Shown: positions 41,461 through 51,835, counted from the first letter of the stretch. The stretch is 64,000 bases of DNA from Flavobacterium branchiicola (GCF_018383905.1 NZ_JAGYWA010000001.1:124001-188000), one strand, 5' to 3'. Made by a program: numbers and translations. Notes: a model not told the origin generated them from the sequence alone.

Positions 41461-41500
41461 CAAAAATTAGTGAAATTCGAGAAATTCGTGGCAAAAAAAA
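41461..41500 (+). repeat. right arm of inverted repeat around GxxExxY gene
   Basis: AAAAATTAGTGAAATTCGAG then AAATTCGTGGCAAAAAA, the reverse-complement partner of the arm at 41006-41040. It begins ten bases after the GxxExxY stop codon. Confidence 0.7.
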
Positions 41501-41566
41501 TACAAGCCAATTAGTTTAAGGTCACAGTAAAACCTGAAACAAACAAAAACCTGAAACAAAACACAC

Positions 41567-42823
41567 ATGGAAACAGTTCAAGCAATAAAACAACGATTTG
41601 AGATTATTGGTAATGATCCGAAATTAAATCGTGCTATCGAAAAAGCCATTCAGGTTGCTCCAACTGATATTTCGGTTATGGTAACTGGAGAAAGTGGTGT
41701 TGGTAAAGAAAATATTCCTAGAATTATACATTCCCTTTCACACAGAAAGCATGGTAAATATATTGCTGTAAACTGCGGAGCGATTCCGGAGGGTACAATT
41801 GACAGTGAGCTTTTCGGACACGAAAAAGGGGCTTTTACAGGCGCTACAAGCACTCGTGAAGGTTATTTTGAAGTGGCAGACGGCGGAACTATTTTCCTTG
41901 ACGAAGTTGGAGAACTTCCCTTAACAACTCAGGTTAGATTACTTCGTGTTCTTGAAAACGGTGAATTCATAAAAGTTGGTTCCTCTCAGGTTCAGAAAAC
42001 CAACGTGAGAATTGTTGCTGCAACCAATGTGAATTTATTTAATGCCATCGAGAAAGGAAAATTCCGTGAAGATTTGTACTATCGTTTAACAACAGTAGAA
42101 ATTACATTACCGCCTTTGCGTGAGCGAAATGAAGACATTCATTTACTATTTAGAAAATTTGTAGCCGATTTTGCTCATAAATATAAAATGCCGCCTTTAA
42201 GACTGGATGATGAAGCGGTACAGCTTTTACAGAAATTCCGATGGAGCGGTAACATTCGTCAGCTTCGAAATGTGGCGGAGCAAATCTCTGTTTTAGAAAC
42301 CAATCGTGATATTACACTACCAATACTTCAATCGTATTTACCTGCCGAAGGAAGCAATTTACCTTCTGTAATTAACGACAATAAAAAAGAAAGCGATTTT
42401 AGTACCGAAAGAGACATACTATATAAGGTGCTTTTTGATATGAGAAGCGATTTGAATGATTTGAAAAAACTGACTTTAGAATTAATGAAAAATGGTTCTT
42501 CAAAAGTGCAGGATATCAATCCAAATTTAATTCAGAAAATATACGGTTCTCAGGAAAATGACAGCGAAATTGATTTTGAAGAAGAACCAAGAACTGCTGT
42601 AATGACTCCAACAAATCGTGAAGACAATTACCAGATACAAGACGACAATTATTTGTTTGCCGAAACAATCGAGGAAGAAGAGATTTTACGTCTGGAACAG
42701 AAAGAAATCGAAATGATCAAAAAATCATTAGAAAAAAACAAAGGAAAACGTAAAGCTGCTGCAGATGAACTAGGTATCTCTGAAAGAACTTTATATAGAA
42801 AAATTAAACAATTTGATTTATAA
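41567..42823 (+). CDS. sigma-54-dependent transcriptional activator without receiver domain
   Basis: A 418-residue protein that starts directly with the AAA+ domain: Walker A GESGVGKE at residues 41-48, the sigma-54 contact loop GAFTGA at 88-93, Walker B FLDEVGEL and the arginine-finger region FREDLYYRLTTVEITLPPLRER. A variable acidic linker follows (about 255-370) and a Fis-type helix-turn-helix ends the protein (GKRKAAADELGISERTLYRKIK). No input domain is present, so activity must be set by abundance or a partner. Its target promoter is unknown. It lies upstream of lptE and secG on the same strand. Confidence 0.93.
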   Translation: METVQAIKQRFEIIGNDPKLNRAIEKAIQVAPTDISVMVTGESGVGKENIPRIIHSLSHRKHGKYIAVNCGAIPEGTIDSELFGHEKGAFTGATSTREGYFEVADGGTIFLDEVGELPLTTQVRLLRVLENGEFIKVGSSQVQKTNVRIVAATNVNLFNAIEKGKFREDLYYRLTTVEITLPPLRERNEDIHLLFRKFVADFAHKYKMPPLRLDDEAVQLLQKFRWSGNIRQLRNVAEQISVLETNRDITLPILQSYLPAEGSNLPSVINDNKKESDFSTERDILYKVLFDMRSDLNDLKKLTLELMKNGSSKVQDINPNLIQKIYGSQENDSEIDFEEEPRTAVMTPTNREDNYQIQDDNYLFAETIEEEEILRLEQKEIEMIKKSLEKNKGKRKAAADELGISERTLYRKIKQFDL

Positions 42824-42865
42824 AAATAATTAAATTACAATTTTTAAATTCCAGATTCCAATGAT

Positions 42866-42873
42866 TATATTTG
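42866..42873 (+). promoter_or_regulatory. TAnnTTTG promoter element for lptE
   Basis: TATATTTG, 46 bases before the lptE start at 42920. Confidence 0.5.
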
Positions 42874-42919
42874 ACCAGATTTGGAATTTTAAAACAATTG
42901 TAGTTTCCCAACACACATT

Positions 42920-43438
42920 ATGAAAAAAATATATTCTTTACTTGCATTAATGTCTCTTTTCCTTTTAAGCGGTTGTGGTTATTACAACTTTACAGGAACT
43001 GGGAAAATTGATGCCAAAACATTTCAGGTTAACTTTTTTCAGAACAATGCCGATTTGATTGAACCGGGTATTGACAGAACTTTTACATTGGCTTTACAGG
43101 ATTTAATTCAAAATCAGACGAATTTAAATTTAGTTAGCAATAGTGGAGACTTAGTTTATGAAGGTGAAATTGTAGATTACAGAATTACTCCAATGACTGC
43201 AACTGCTGTAGGAGCAAATGGTGAAGCAGGAGCAGCACAAAACCGTCTATCAATTAGAGTGAATGTAAGATTCTCAAATAGAAAAAAAGATACTGACAAT
43301 TTTGAAAAAACTTTCGAGTTTTATAATGACTTCCCAGGAACCGATTTACCAACTGGAGCGGTTTTAAATACAGCGATTCAGACTATTTTTGAGAGAATTA
43401 CTCAGGATATTTTCAATGAATCATTAGCTAAATGGTAA
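42920..43438 (+). CDS. lptE: LPS-assembly lipoprotein LptE family
   Basis: A 172-residue lipoprotein (signal ALMSLFLLSGC, Cys19) with the LptE pattern: YNFTGTGKIDAKTFQVNFFQ, then TFTLALQDLIQNQTNLNLVS and the strand-rich YEGEIVDYRITPMTATA region, closing with the helix IFERITQDIFNESLAKW. LptE plugs the LptD barrel and assists LPS insertion in the outer membrane. The Bacteroidota form is shorter than the E. coli one. Upstream is the sigma-54 activator; downstream the Glu-rich protein and secG. Confidence 0.88.
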   Translation: MKKIYSLLALMSLFLLSGCGYYNFTGTGKIDAKTFQVNFFQNNADLIEPGIDRTFTLALQDLIQNQTNLNLVSNSGDLVYEGEIVDYRITPMTATAVGANGEAGAAQNRLSIRVNVRFSNRKKDTDNFEKTFEFYNDFPGTDLPTGAVLNTAIQTIFERITQDIFNESLAKW

Positions 43439-43533
43439 TTTGTTTGTTGAATCGTTTAATCGTAAAACCGTTTACTCGATTAAACAATTAACAAATGAAC
43501 GATTAAACATTTAAAACGATTAAACAAAAAATA

Positions 43534-44976
43534 ATGAACGTAACCGATTATACATACCTAATAAACAACCCTGATACTGTAACAGAAACACAGGCAGAAG
43601 CGTTAGGCAGTGTTTTGAATGAATTTCCATATTTTCAGAGTGCACGCGCATTACGACTTAAGGGGCTTTACAATCAAAACAGCTTTAAGTATAATTATGC
43701 CTTAAAGGTTACAGCCGCACATACAACAGATCGTTCTGTTTTATTTGATTTTATTACCTCAGAATCTTATACTCCAATACAAGGAGAATATTATGAACGT
43801 AAACTTAAAGAGCTTTTAAATATTACTGTATTTGACAGCGAAATTGTTCTGGCAGAAGAAAAGAAGAAACCGATCGAAGTACGAATTGATCCAATTGAAA
43901 AGTCAATTTTAGATTCTATAAAAGAAGCAACAACCGTTACTTTTGAAGAACCAGTTAAAATTGAAGAAAAACCAATTGAGTTTATTGAAAAATCTACTTT
44001 AGATGCTATTCAGGAAACACTAACTGTAACTTTTGAAGAACCGGTAACTACCCAGGAAAAAGCAATAGAATCTATAATTGAAGAACCAGCGACAGAAACC
44101 CCCGTTAAAGAAGAGACTCCTATAATTAAGGAACCAAGCCGTACTTTTCTGGAAGACAGATTAGATGATGAAATTCCAAGCATTAGAATAGATCCAATTG
44201 AAGCATCAGTATTTAATGCTATTAAGGAAGCAGAAAATGTAGTTTTTGAAGAAGCTAAAACTCCGGAAGAAGCAACAGAAATCAAAATTCCGGAAACTAT
44301 AATCGAAGTTAAGCAAACTGAAATTCCTGAAGAAACGATAGAAATTGAGATTCAGGAAACAAAAACTTTTGAAGCACCGAAGGAAACTGAAGTTCTGGAT
44401 ACGACAATAATTTCTGAAGAAACTGAGGCTATCGAAGATCCTAAAGAAATTGAAGAAACAGTAAAAACAGCCGAAGAAAATTTAGAGATCGGAAAGCCTT
44501 TAGATTTTTCTGTGTTCGAGAAACATTCTTTTCAGGAATGGCTGCAATTATCAAGAAATGAACCTATTGACAGAACTATTGAAGCTCCAATAGCCGAAGA
44601 TTTGACAGAAAACCCAATTGAAAAAGCAGAAAAAACAATTGGAGTTGTTGAAAAAGTCGAAAAAATAGAAGAAATTGAAGAAGAGAAAAAGAAAAAAGCT
44701 GAAATAATTGATCGTTTTATAGAAACAAATCCAAAAATTTCTCCGATAAAACAAACCGCAATTACAGCCGCAATTCAGCTTGACATCAATAAAGACGACA
44801 GTTCCTATTTAATGACAGAGACTTTAGCACGAGTATATTTGGAGCAAAAAAAATATACAAAAGCAATTCAGGCATATGAAATATTAATTTTGAAATATCC
44901 AGAAAAAATTACTTTCTTTGCAGACCGCATATCGGATATAAAGATTTTACAACAAAATAACAATAACAATAATTAA
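43534..44976 (+). CDS. Glu-rich protein with internal repeats and a C-terminal TPR-like end
   Basis: A 480-residue soluble protein. The N-terminal 110 residues are folded (MNVTDYTYLINNPDTVTETQ, FPYFQSARALRLKGLY), the C-terminal 70 residues look like a tetratricopeptide unit (LARVYLEQKKYTKAIQAYEI), and the middle is a very acidic stretch of Glu, Thr, Ile and Pro. In the middle a unit of about 25 residues is repeated at least three times: IDPIEKSILDSIKEATTVTF, IEKSTLDAIQETLTVTFEEP and IDPIEASVFNAIKEAENVVF. I do not recognise a family. It is three bases from secG and conserved in this position in flavobacteria as far as I recall. Confidence 0.82.
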   Translation: MNVTDYTYLINNPDTVTETQAEALGSVLNEFPYFQSARALRLKGLYNQNSFKYNYALKVTAAHTTDRSVLFDFITSESYTPIQGEYYERKLKELLNITVFDSEIVLAEEKKKPIEVRIDPIEKSILDSIKEATTVTFEEPVKIEEKPIEFIEKSTLDAIQETLTVTFEEPVTTQEKAIESIIEEPATETPVKEETPIIKEPSRTFLEDRLDDEIPSIRIDPIEASVFNAIKEAENVVFEEAKTPEEATEIKIPETIIEVKQTEIPEETIEIEIQETKTFEAPKETEVLDTTIISEETEAIEDPKEIEETVKTAEENLEIGKPLDFSVFEKHSFQEWLQLSRNEPIDRTIEAPIAEDLTENPIEKAEKTIGVVEKVEKIEEIEEEKKKKAEIIDRFIETNPKISPIKQTAITAAIQLDINKDDSSYLMTETLARVYLEQKKYTKAIQAYEILILKYPEKITFFADRISDIKILQQNNNNNN

Positions 44977-44979
44977 GTA

Positions 44980-45321
44980 ATGAGCACATTTTCAATTTTT
45001 TTAGTTTTAATCACAATAGTTTGTTTTCTATTGATCGTAGTTATTATGGTACAAAACCCTAAAGGAGGAGGATTATCTTCTACTATCAGCGGAACTCAAA
45101 TGTTGGGTGGTGTACAAAAAACAACTGACTTTCTAGATAAAAGTACTTGGACACTAGCAACTATTTTGATTGTTTTAATTTTACTTTCAAGCTTAAGCTT
45201 CACAGGATCATTAAACGATACAGGATCTAAAATTATAGAAAAGACAGAAGCTCCTGCTGCAACTACACCAGCTGCACCAGCACAAGGAACTCCTGCTCCG
45301 GCTACACCTGCAGCAAAATAA
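44980..45321 (+). CDS. secG: preprotein translocase subunit SecG
   Basis: A 113-residue membrane protein with two helices (about residues 3-22 and 55-74) joined by the conserved MVQNPKGGGLSSTISG loop, the SecG signature. The C-terminal tail is Ala, Pro and Thr rich. SecG assists SecYEG-mediated protein export. It begins three bases after the Glu-rich gene and ends at a strong terminator. Confidence 0.95.
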   Translation: MSTFSIFLVLITIVCFLLIVVIMVQNPKGGGLSSTISGTQMLGGVQKTTDFLDKSTWTLATILIVLILLSSLSFTGSLNDTGSKIIEKTEAPAATTPAAPAQGTPAPATPAAK

Positions 45322-45338
45322 TAATTTTGATATAAATT

Positions 45339-45368
45339 AAAATGCCAGCCTGTCAAAGCTGGCATTTT
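45339..45368 (+). terminator. terminator after secG
   Basis: Perfect 11-bp stem AAAATGCCAGC / GCTGGCATTTT with an eight-base loop, followed by T residues. Confidence 0.9.
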
Positions 45369-45461
45369 TTTTAAGAAAAAATGTCAGTTTTAGTAGCATG
45401 GCATAATTTCTGAAAGTTCATAGAACATTAAAAAACGTATAACTTATAATACTATAAAATC

Positions 45462-45737
45462 ATGGCTTTAAACATAAAACCGCTTTCAGACCGCGTACTT
45501 ATCGAACCAGTTGCAGCTGAAACTAAAACTGCTTCAGGAATCTTTATTCCGGACACTGCCAAAGAAAAACCACAAAAAGGAACTGTAGTTGCAGTAGGTA
45601 ACGGATCTAAAGATCATACAATGACTGTAAAAGTGGGCGATACTGTTCTTTACGGAAAATATGCAGGAACTGAATTAAAATTAGAAGGAACTGATTATTT
45701 GATTATGCGCGAAGACGACATCTTAGCAATTATTTAA
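45462..45737 (+). CDS. groES: co-chaperonin GroES
   Basis: A 91-residue protein with the full GroES pattern: [40 protein letters not shown] and the [13 protein letters not shown] end with the mobile loop at about residues 17-32. It caps the GroEL ring during protein folding. Unlike the usual tight groES-groEL pair, here 563 bases with another gene separate it from groEL. Confidence 0.98.
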   Translation: MALNIKPLSDRVLIEPVAAETKTASGIFIPDTAKEKPQKGTVVAVGNGSKDHTMTVKVGDTVLYGKYAGTELKLEGTDYLIMREDDILAII

Positions 45738-45740
45738 ATA

Positions 45741-45804
45741 GCTGTAAGCAATAAGCTTTAAGCTTCCTAAAAAGCGTATAGCCTACTGCATAAAGCTTAA
45801 AGCC
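45741..45804 (+). repeat. direct repeat DR1 flanking the four-helix gene
   Basis: GCTGTAAGC ... ATAAGCTTTAAGCTT ... GCATAAAGC ... AAAGCC. The same order of words recurs at 46163-46230 as DR2, and part of it again at about 46262-46290. Confidence 0.8.
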
Positions 45805-45812
45805 AACAAAAA

Positions 45813-46169
45813 ATGAGAGATTTTAAAAAATACGACATTTGGCAGCTAAGTCATTCTTTAACTTTAGAAATCTATAAATTGACTTCTTCATTTCCGAAAG
45901 AAGAATTATACGGATTAACAAGTCAGATTAGAAGGGCTTCCTCCTCAATTCCAACTAACATAAGTGAAGGATGCGGAAGAAACAGTGACAAAGAGTTTAA
46001 TCAATTTCTCAATATAGCTTTGGGTTCTGCAAATGAAACAGAATACCTATTGATTTTAGCTAAAGATTTGCAATACCTAAACAATGAAATTGCCGAAAAT
46101 CAATTAGAAAAAATCAATAATATTAAAAGCAAAATTTACAAATTAAAGCAAGTATTAATTAAGCTGTAA
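45813..46169 (+). CDS. four helix bundle protein (23S rRNA intervening-sequence type)
   Basis: A 118-residue protein of the IVP/S23 family: FKKYDIWQLSHSLTLEIYKL, FPKEELYGLTSQIRRASSSI, the conserved NISEGCGRNSDKEFNQFLNI and a helical tail. Related proteins are encoded inside intervening sequences of 23S rRNA genes in Leptospira and others; in Bacteroidota they occur as single dispersed genes. Here the gene splits the groES-groEL pair and is flanked by direct repeats of about 65-70 bp; its stop codon lies inside DR2. Molecular role unknown. Confidence 0.92.
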   Translation: MRDFKKYDIWQLSHSLTLEIYKLTSSFPKEELYGLTSQIRRASSSIPTNISEGCGRNSDKEFNQFLNIALGSANETEYLLILAKDLQYLNNEIAENQLEKINNIKSKIYKLKQVLIKL

Positions 46170-46230
46170 GCCATACGCTATAAGCTTTAAGCTTTCCAAC
46201 AAAGCCTAGAGCCTGCATAAAGCCTAAAGC
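46163..46230 (+). repeat. direct repeat DR2 flanking the four-helix gene
   Basis: GCTGTAAGCCATACGCTATA then AGCTTTAAGCTTT and GCATAAAGCC, aligned over its length with DR1 at 45741. The first bases of DR2 are the end of the coding sequence. Confidence 0.8.
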
Positions 46231-46288
46231 AAAAAATAAAACACTAATCAGCAGTAGAAAAGCATAAAGCTTAAAGCCTACTGCCTAA

Positions 46289-47929
<1,641 letters not shown>

Positions 47930-47952
47930 TTCATTCTCTTCTTGAAACTTAA

Positions 47953-47982
47953 AAGCGTCAGATATTTTTATCTGGCGCTTTT
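47953..47982 (+). terminator. terminator after groEL
   Basis: AAGCGTCAGATA and TATCTGGCGCTT pair with one G-T, followed by T8. Confidence 0.85.
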
Positions 47983-47986
47983 TTTT

Positions 47987-48076
47987 GTTTGCCACAAATT
48001 ACACGAATTTCCACTAATTTTTATACGCAATAATTAGAAAAAATAATTTGTGCTAATTCGTGTAATTCGTGGCAAA
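47987..48076. repeat. long inverted repeat of the CGAATT family, without cargo
   Basis: Left arm GTTTGCCACAAATTACACG... and right arm ...GTAATTCGTGGCAAAC are near-perfect reverse complements over about 36 bp with only about 16 bases between them. The arms match those around the GxxExxY gene (41006-41040 and 41461-41500). Confidence 0.75.
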
Positions 48077-48133
48077 CTTTTTTTATTTATGATTGTTTAA
48101 CATTCTGTTTTTCATTAAAAACGCTGTAATTAA

Positions 48134-48141
48134 TAACTTTG
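48134..48141 (+). promoter_or_regulatory. TAnnTTTG promoter element for phosphodiesterase gene
   Basis: TAACTTTG, 22 bases before the ATG at 48164. Confidence 0.55.
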
Positions 48142-48163
48142 CAGTTCTATTTAAAATTACAAA

Positions 48164-49360
48164 ATGAGAAAATTCACCACTCACCTTTTACCTTTTACAT
48201 TCTTACTTCTTACAACTTTTTTACAAGCTCAAAATAAAGACAATTATGTTGTTTTAGTTTCTATGGATGGATTTCGTTGGGATTATGGAAAGCAATTCAA
48301 TCTTCCGAATTTGAAACAGATTGAAAAAGAAGGCGCTCATGCCAAATCGATGAAACCTTCTTACCCAAGTAAAACTTTCCCTAATCATTATTCTATTGTA
48401 ACGGGACTTTATCCCGATCATCACGGAATTATCAATAACGTTTTTTATGATGCTGCTTTAAACGAATCCTTTTCGTTATCAAGCGATGCAAAAAATGATT
48501 CGCGTTTTTATGGTGGAAATCCGATTTGGAATCTAGCCGAGCAACAAGGAGTAAAAACGGCTTCTTTCTTCTGGCCGGGTTCTGATATTGATCAAAGAAA
48601 TCCAAGCTATTTCAAAAAATACGATGGTAAAATTCCGTACGGAGCCAGAATCGATACGGTTATGAAATGGTTACAGCTTCCTGAGAAACAGAGACCTCAT
48701 CTGGTAACTTTGTATTTTGATGAACCAGATCATACGGGACATAATTTTGGACCTCTTTCGCCGGAAAATAAAAAAATGGTTATCAAAATGGATTCAATTA
48801 TGGGTGAAATATCCCGAAGACTGGATCAATTACCAATCGGAAAACAAATCAATTTAATCATTGTTTCTGATCACGGAATGGCCAATATCAGCAATGATAA
48901 AAAAGTAGCAGTTTTAGATTATTTAAAACCAGAATGGCTGGGTTACAAAGATGTAATTAACCCAATTATGAGCTTGCAGGCAAAAGCAGGATTTCAGGAT
49001 TCGATAGCAAATGCTTTGAAAAAAGTACCACATATTAAATTCTACAAATCAACTGAAGTTCCTGAAAGATTGCATTACGGAACTAATCCTCGTGTTCACG
49101 ATTTTGTTGTTGAAGCCGATAAAGGATGGAGTTTAGTAAGCAAAGAAAGCACTCATATAAAAGGCGGAACGCACGGTTATGATAATAATGAAAAAGATAT
49201 GCACGCTATATTTTATGCAAAAGGCCCCGCTTTTAAAGTAAACAAAAGAGTAAAAACATTTCAGAATGTTTCTGTTTATCCTTTAATCGCTCATATTTTA
49301 GGTTTACAAATCGGTGAAATTGATGGTAAATTAAGTGATGTAGAATCGACGCTTCGCTAA
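48164..49360 (+). CDS. ectonucleotide pyrophosphatase/phosphodiesterase (ENPP) family protein
   Basis: A 398-residue exported protein (signal peptide to about residue 22, LLTTFLQAQ). It belongs to the alkaline phosphatase superfamily: first metal Asp in VLVSMDGFRWDY, the nucleophile Thr in SYPSKTFPNHYSIVTG, metal ligands in DEPDHTGHNFGP, VSDHGM and GGTHGYDN. These are all present, so it should be active. It would hydrolyse nucleotide pyrophosphate or phosphodiester bonds in the periplasm to scavenge phosphate or nucleosides. Confidence 0.95.
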   Translation: MRKFTTHLLPFTFLLLTTFLQAQNKDNYVVLVSMDGFRWDYGKQFNLPNLKQIEKEGAHAKSMKPSYPSKTFPNHYSIVTGLYPDHHGIINNVFYDAALNESFSLSSDAKNDSRFYGGNPIWNLAEQQGVKTASFFWPGSDIDQRNPSYFKKYDGKIPYGARIDTVMKWLQLPEKQRPHLVTLYFDEPDHTGHNFGPLSPENKKMVIKMDSIMGEISRRLDQLPIGKQINLIIVSDHGMANISNDKKVAVLDYLKPEWLGYKDVINPIMSLQAKAGFQDSIANALKKVPHIKFYKSTEVPERLHYGTNPRVHDFVVEADKGWSLVSKESTHIKGGTHGYDNNEKDMHAIFYAKGPAFKVNKRVKTFQNVSVYPLIAHILGLQIGEIDGKLSDVESTLR

Positions 49361-49393
49361 TTAGCAAATTTGTCAATTAGAGAATTAGATAAT

Positions 49394-49461
49394 TGTCACC
49401 CTGAGCGTAGTCGAAGGGCACTCCAATTGGCACGTGGACTTCGACTACGCTCAGCCTGACA
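49394..49461. repeat. inverted repeat GTCACCCTGAGCGTAGTCGAAG
   Basis: Arms TGTCACCCTGAGCGTAGTCG and CGACTACGCTCAGCCTGACA pair over about 22 bp, with a 22-base loop. It is the first of a cluster of palindromes in the 49361-49840 gap. Confidence 0.8.
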
Positions 49462-49556
49462 AAACTTAATCAATTATAAAAAACCAAACCCGACAGTCCC
49501 GAAACATCGGGATAAAACTTGACGAGTTTAAACGATGCCGAAGCAATATGATAGAT

Positions 49557-49725
49557 CAATTGCCTCCAGCTTCAGCTGGAGGTCATATAAAGTCACAAAA
49601 AAAGGCTTTAGCCAAACTTTGTAGTTCGGCTAAAGCCTTTTTCTTATCATATCTTGATTCCTCCAGCTAAAGCTGAAGGCAATTCAAAAAACAAACCCGA
49701 CAGGTTTTAAAAACCTGTCGGGTTT
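49557..49725. repeat. cluster of nested hairpins
   Basis: Includes CCTCCAGCTTCAGCTGGAGG at 49563-49582, paired again with CCTCCAGCTAAAGCTGAAGG at 49670-49689; a nested terminator-like hairpin with arms AAAAAGGCTTTAGCC and GGCTAAAGCCTTTTT at 49599-49642; and AAACCCGACAGGTTTT / AAAACCTGTCGGGTTT at 49693-49725. It is non-coding; it could terminate both convergent genes. Confidence 0.85.
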
Positions 49726-49763
49726 ACCAACGAATATAAACGTTTTTATATAGCCATTTACTA

Positions 49764-49843
49764 ATTATCTCATTGACAAATTATCTCATTGACACATTCT
49801 CAAATTGGCACATTCTCAAATTGGCACATTATCTAATTAACTA
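49764..49843. repeat. tandem 16-bp repeats
   Basis: Five 16-base units: ATTATCTCATTGACAA, ATTATCTCATTGACAC, ATTCTCAAATTGGCAC twice, and ATTATCTAATTAACTA, which runs into the stop codon of the SulP gene. Confidence 0.85.
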
Positions 49844-51370
49844 AGAAACCACTTTATAAGTTGGATCTTCAATTACATTTACATTAATAACTGCATCGGC
49901 ATTTTTTAGTAATTGTCTGCAGTCTTCGCTTAAATGCTGTAATTCTACTATTTTATTTTGTTGACTGTATTTTTTTGTCAGATTGTTTAAAGCTTCAATT
50001 GCCGACATATCAGAAACACGGCTTTCTTTAAAATCAATTATAACACGAACAGGATCGTTTTGAATATCAAACTTTTCTACAAAAGCAGTTATAGATCCGA
50101 AAAATAATGGCCCGTAAATTTCGTAATGTTTTACACCGTTTTCATCGATATAATGTTTAGCACGAATTCTTTTGGCACTTTCCCAGGCAAAAACCAAAGC
50201 CGAAAGTATAACCCCAATTAAAACCGCCAAAGCAAGATTATGCAGTACAATTGTAATTACGGCAACTAAAATTCCAACAAAAATATCATGTCTGGGCATT
50301 TTGTTTATAATTCTGAAACTTGCCCATTCAAAAGTGGTAATTGCGACCATCATCATCACACCAACTAAAGCTGCCATTGGCAATTTGCCTATAACCGGAG
50401 CTCCAAAAAGGATAATAATTAATATGGTTAACGAAGCAATAATTCCTGAAAGTCTTGCACGAGAACCAGCTCCAAGATTTACCAATGTTTGCGCAATCAT
50501 CGGGCAACCGCCCATTCCGTAGAAAAAGCCGTTTAAAATATTCGAACTTCCTTGTGCAATACATTCGCGATTACTGTTTCCGCGTGTTCCGGTAATTTCG
50601 TCGACTAAATTCAGCGTAAGCAAACCTTCGGTCAAACCAACAGCTGCAACAATAACCGAATAAGGAAATATCACTTTTAAAGTTTCAAAAGAAAATGGAA
50701 TATTCGGAATATGAAAAGGAGGAAATCCGCCTTGTACAGATGCGATATCTTCTACTGTTTTAGTTTCAATATTAAACACAATTACCAATGCAAAAACAAC
50801 CATAATAGCCACCAAAGAAGCCGGAACTGCTTTTGTAATTTTAGGAAAAATTAAAACAATTGCAACGGTTAAAGCTACCAAACCCAGCATAATATACAAA
50901 GGTGTTCCCTGAAGCCAGGAAACCTGCCCATTTACAACAGTTTTAAACTGTTCTAACTGCGACATGAAAATAACAACCGCCAAACCGTTTACAAAACCAA
51001 ACATTACGGGTTGGGGAACTAATCGTATAAATTTACCGAGTTTAAAAAGGCCAATGCAAATTTGAACTACACCGCCAAGTGCAACAGCTGCAAAAACATA
51101 TTCTATACCGTGCGATTTCATCAAGGCAATTAAAACAATCACGGTTGCTCCTGCCCCGCCCGAAATCATTCCCGGTCTTCCTCCAAAAATAGCCGTTACC
51201 AATCCTGCAATAAATGCCGCATATAAACCAACCAAAGGCGGAAATCCGGCTAAAATAGCAAACGACAAAGATTCCGGAATCATAGTCATTGCCACTGTTA
51301 AACCCGCTAAAATTTCATTTTTGTAATTGACTTTCTGAGTAAAATCGAAGAGTTGGAATGCTTTTTTCAT
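49841..51370 (-). CDS. SulP family inorganic anion transporter with STAS domain
   Basis: About 509 residues from the ATG at 51370 (the frame is open ten codons further up, but MKKAFQLFDFTQKVNYKNEI is the family start). Residues about 20-400 form 12-14 membrane helices with the SulP signature PPLVGLYAAFIAGLVTAIFG and GGCPMIAQTLVNLGAGSRAR. The C-terminal 110 residues are a STAS domain with DFKESRVSDMSAIEALNNL. Members carry sulfate, bicarbonate or other anions; the absence of a carbonic anhydrase neighbour leaves the substrate open. Confidence 0.94.
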   Translation of the reverse strand: MKKAFQLFDFTQKVNYKNEILAGLTVAMTMIPESLSFAILAGFPPLVGLYAAFIAGLVTAIFGGRPGMISGGAGATVIVLIALMKSHGIEYVFAAVALGGVVQICIGLFKLGKFIRLVPQPVMFGFVNGLAVVIFMSQLEQFKTVVNGQVSWLQGTPLYIMLGLVALTVAIVLIFPKITKAVPASLVAIMVVFALVIVFNIETKTVEDIASVQGGFPPFHIPNIPFSFETLKVIFPYSVIVAAVGLTEGLLTLNLVDEITGTRGNSNRECIAQGSSNILNGFFYGMGGCPMIAQTLVNLGAGSRARLSGIIASLTILIIILFGAPVIGKLPMAALVGVMMMVAITTFEWASFRIINKMPRHDIFVGILVAVITIVLHNLALAVLIGVILSALVFAWESAKRIRAKHYIDENGVKHYEIYGPLFFGSITAFVEKFDIQNDPVRVIIDFKESRVSDMSAIEALNNLTKKYSQQNKIVELQHLSEDCRQLLKNADAVINVNVIEDPTYKVVS

Positions 51371-51622
51371 AGAGCACAAAATTAAAAAAATAATGCGCAA
51401 AAAAAGAACAAACCTTTCTGGAACTAATAAGAAACAGGAAAGAATATAAAAGTTATGTTTTCTAAATTAAACTAACTGTTCTAAAAGTAAAATGAAAACC
51501 GTAAGAATAAAACTGATCATCTTAGTTATTAATTTTAAAAAATAAATTAGCACGCAAAATTACTTACAAAAAAGAAAACACAACTGCGTACTTACACCTG
51601 ATTTTCAATAATTAACCAAAAT

Positions 51623-51835
51623 CTACTCTAATCTAACACAAGTATATCCCAAACAATTTACGTAATCTATAATATTATCGCATTGCAGGTCTATGCCTTC
51701 GACCCTTAATATTTTATCGCAATCTTCCAGATCAAAATTTATTTTATAATCCGGAAATTGAGTTTGTATAACGGCGATGACATAATTTTTATCTGATTCT
51801 TTCTGGACATTTGTTTTAAAAACCTCAACAACCAT
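51623..51835 (-). CDS. hypothetical small protein, 70 residues, ferredoxin-like fold
   Basis: A short soluble protein whose strand-helix pattern (VEVFKTNVQKESDKNYVIAV, IQTQFPDYKINFDLEDCDKI, LRVEGIDL, CDNIIDYVNCLGYTCVRLE) looks like the beta-alpha-beta fold of heavy-metal-associated domains, but the CxxC metal site is absent. It stands alone between the SulP and XRE genes with about 240 bases on each side in which I see no further gene. Likely real because of codon use and fold pattern; function unknown. Confidence 0.7.
   Translation of the reverse strand: MVVEVFKTNVQKESDKNYVIAVIQTQFPDYKINFDLEDCDKILRVEGIDLQCDNIIDYVNCLGYTCVRLE

Noticed and set aside
45400..45461. TGGCAT...TTTCTG upstream of groES as a sigma-54 promoter
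   Set aside because: The -12 TTGC element is missing at the required distance.
49764..49843. Tandem 16-bp units considered as a CRISPR array
   Set aside because: The units are directly adjacent without spacers and there are no cas genes in the window.
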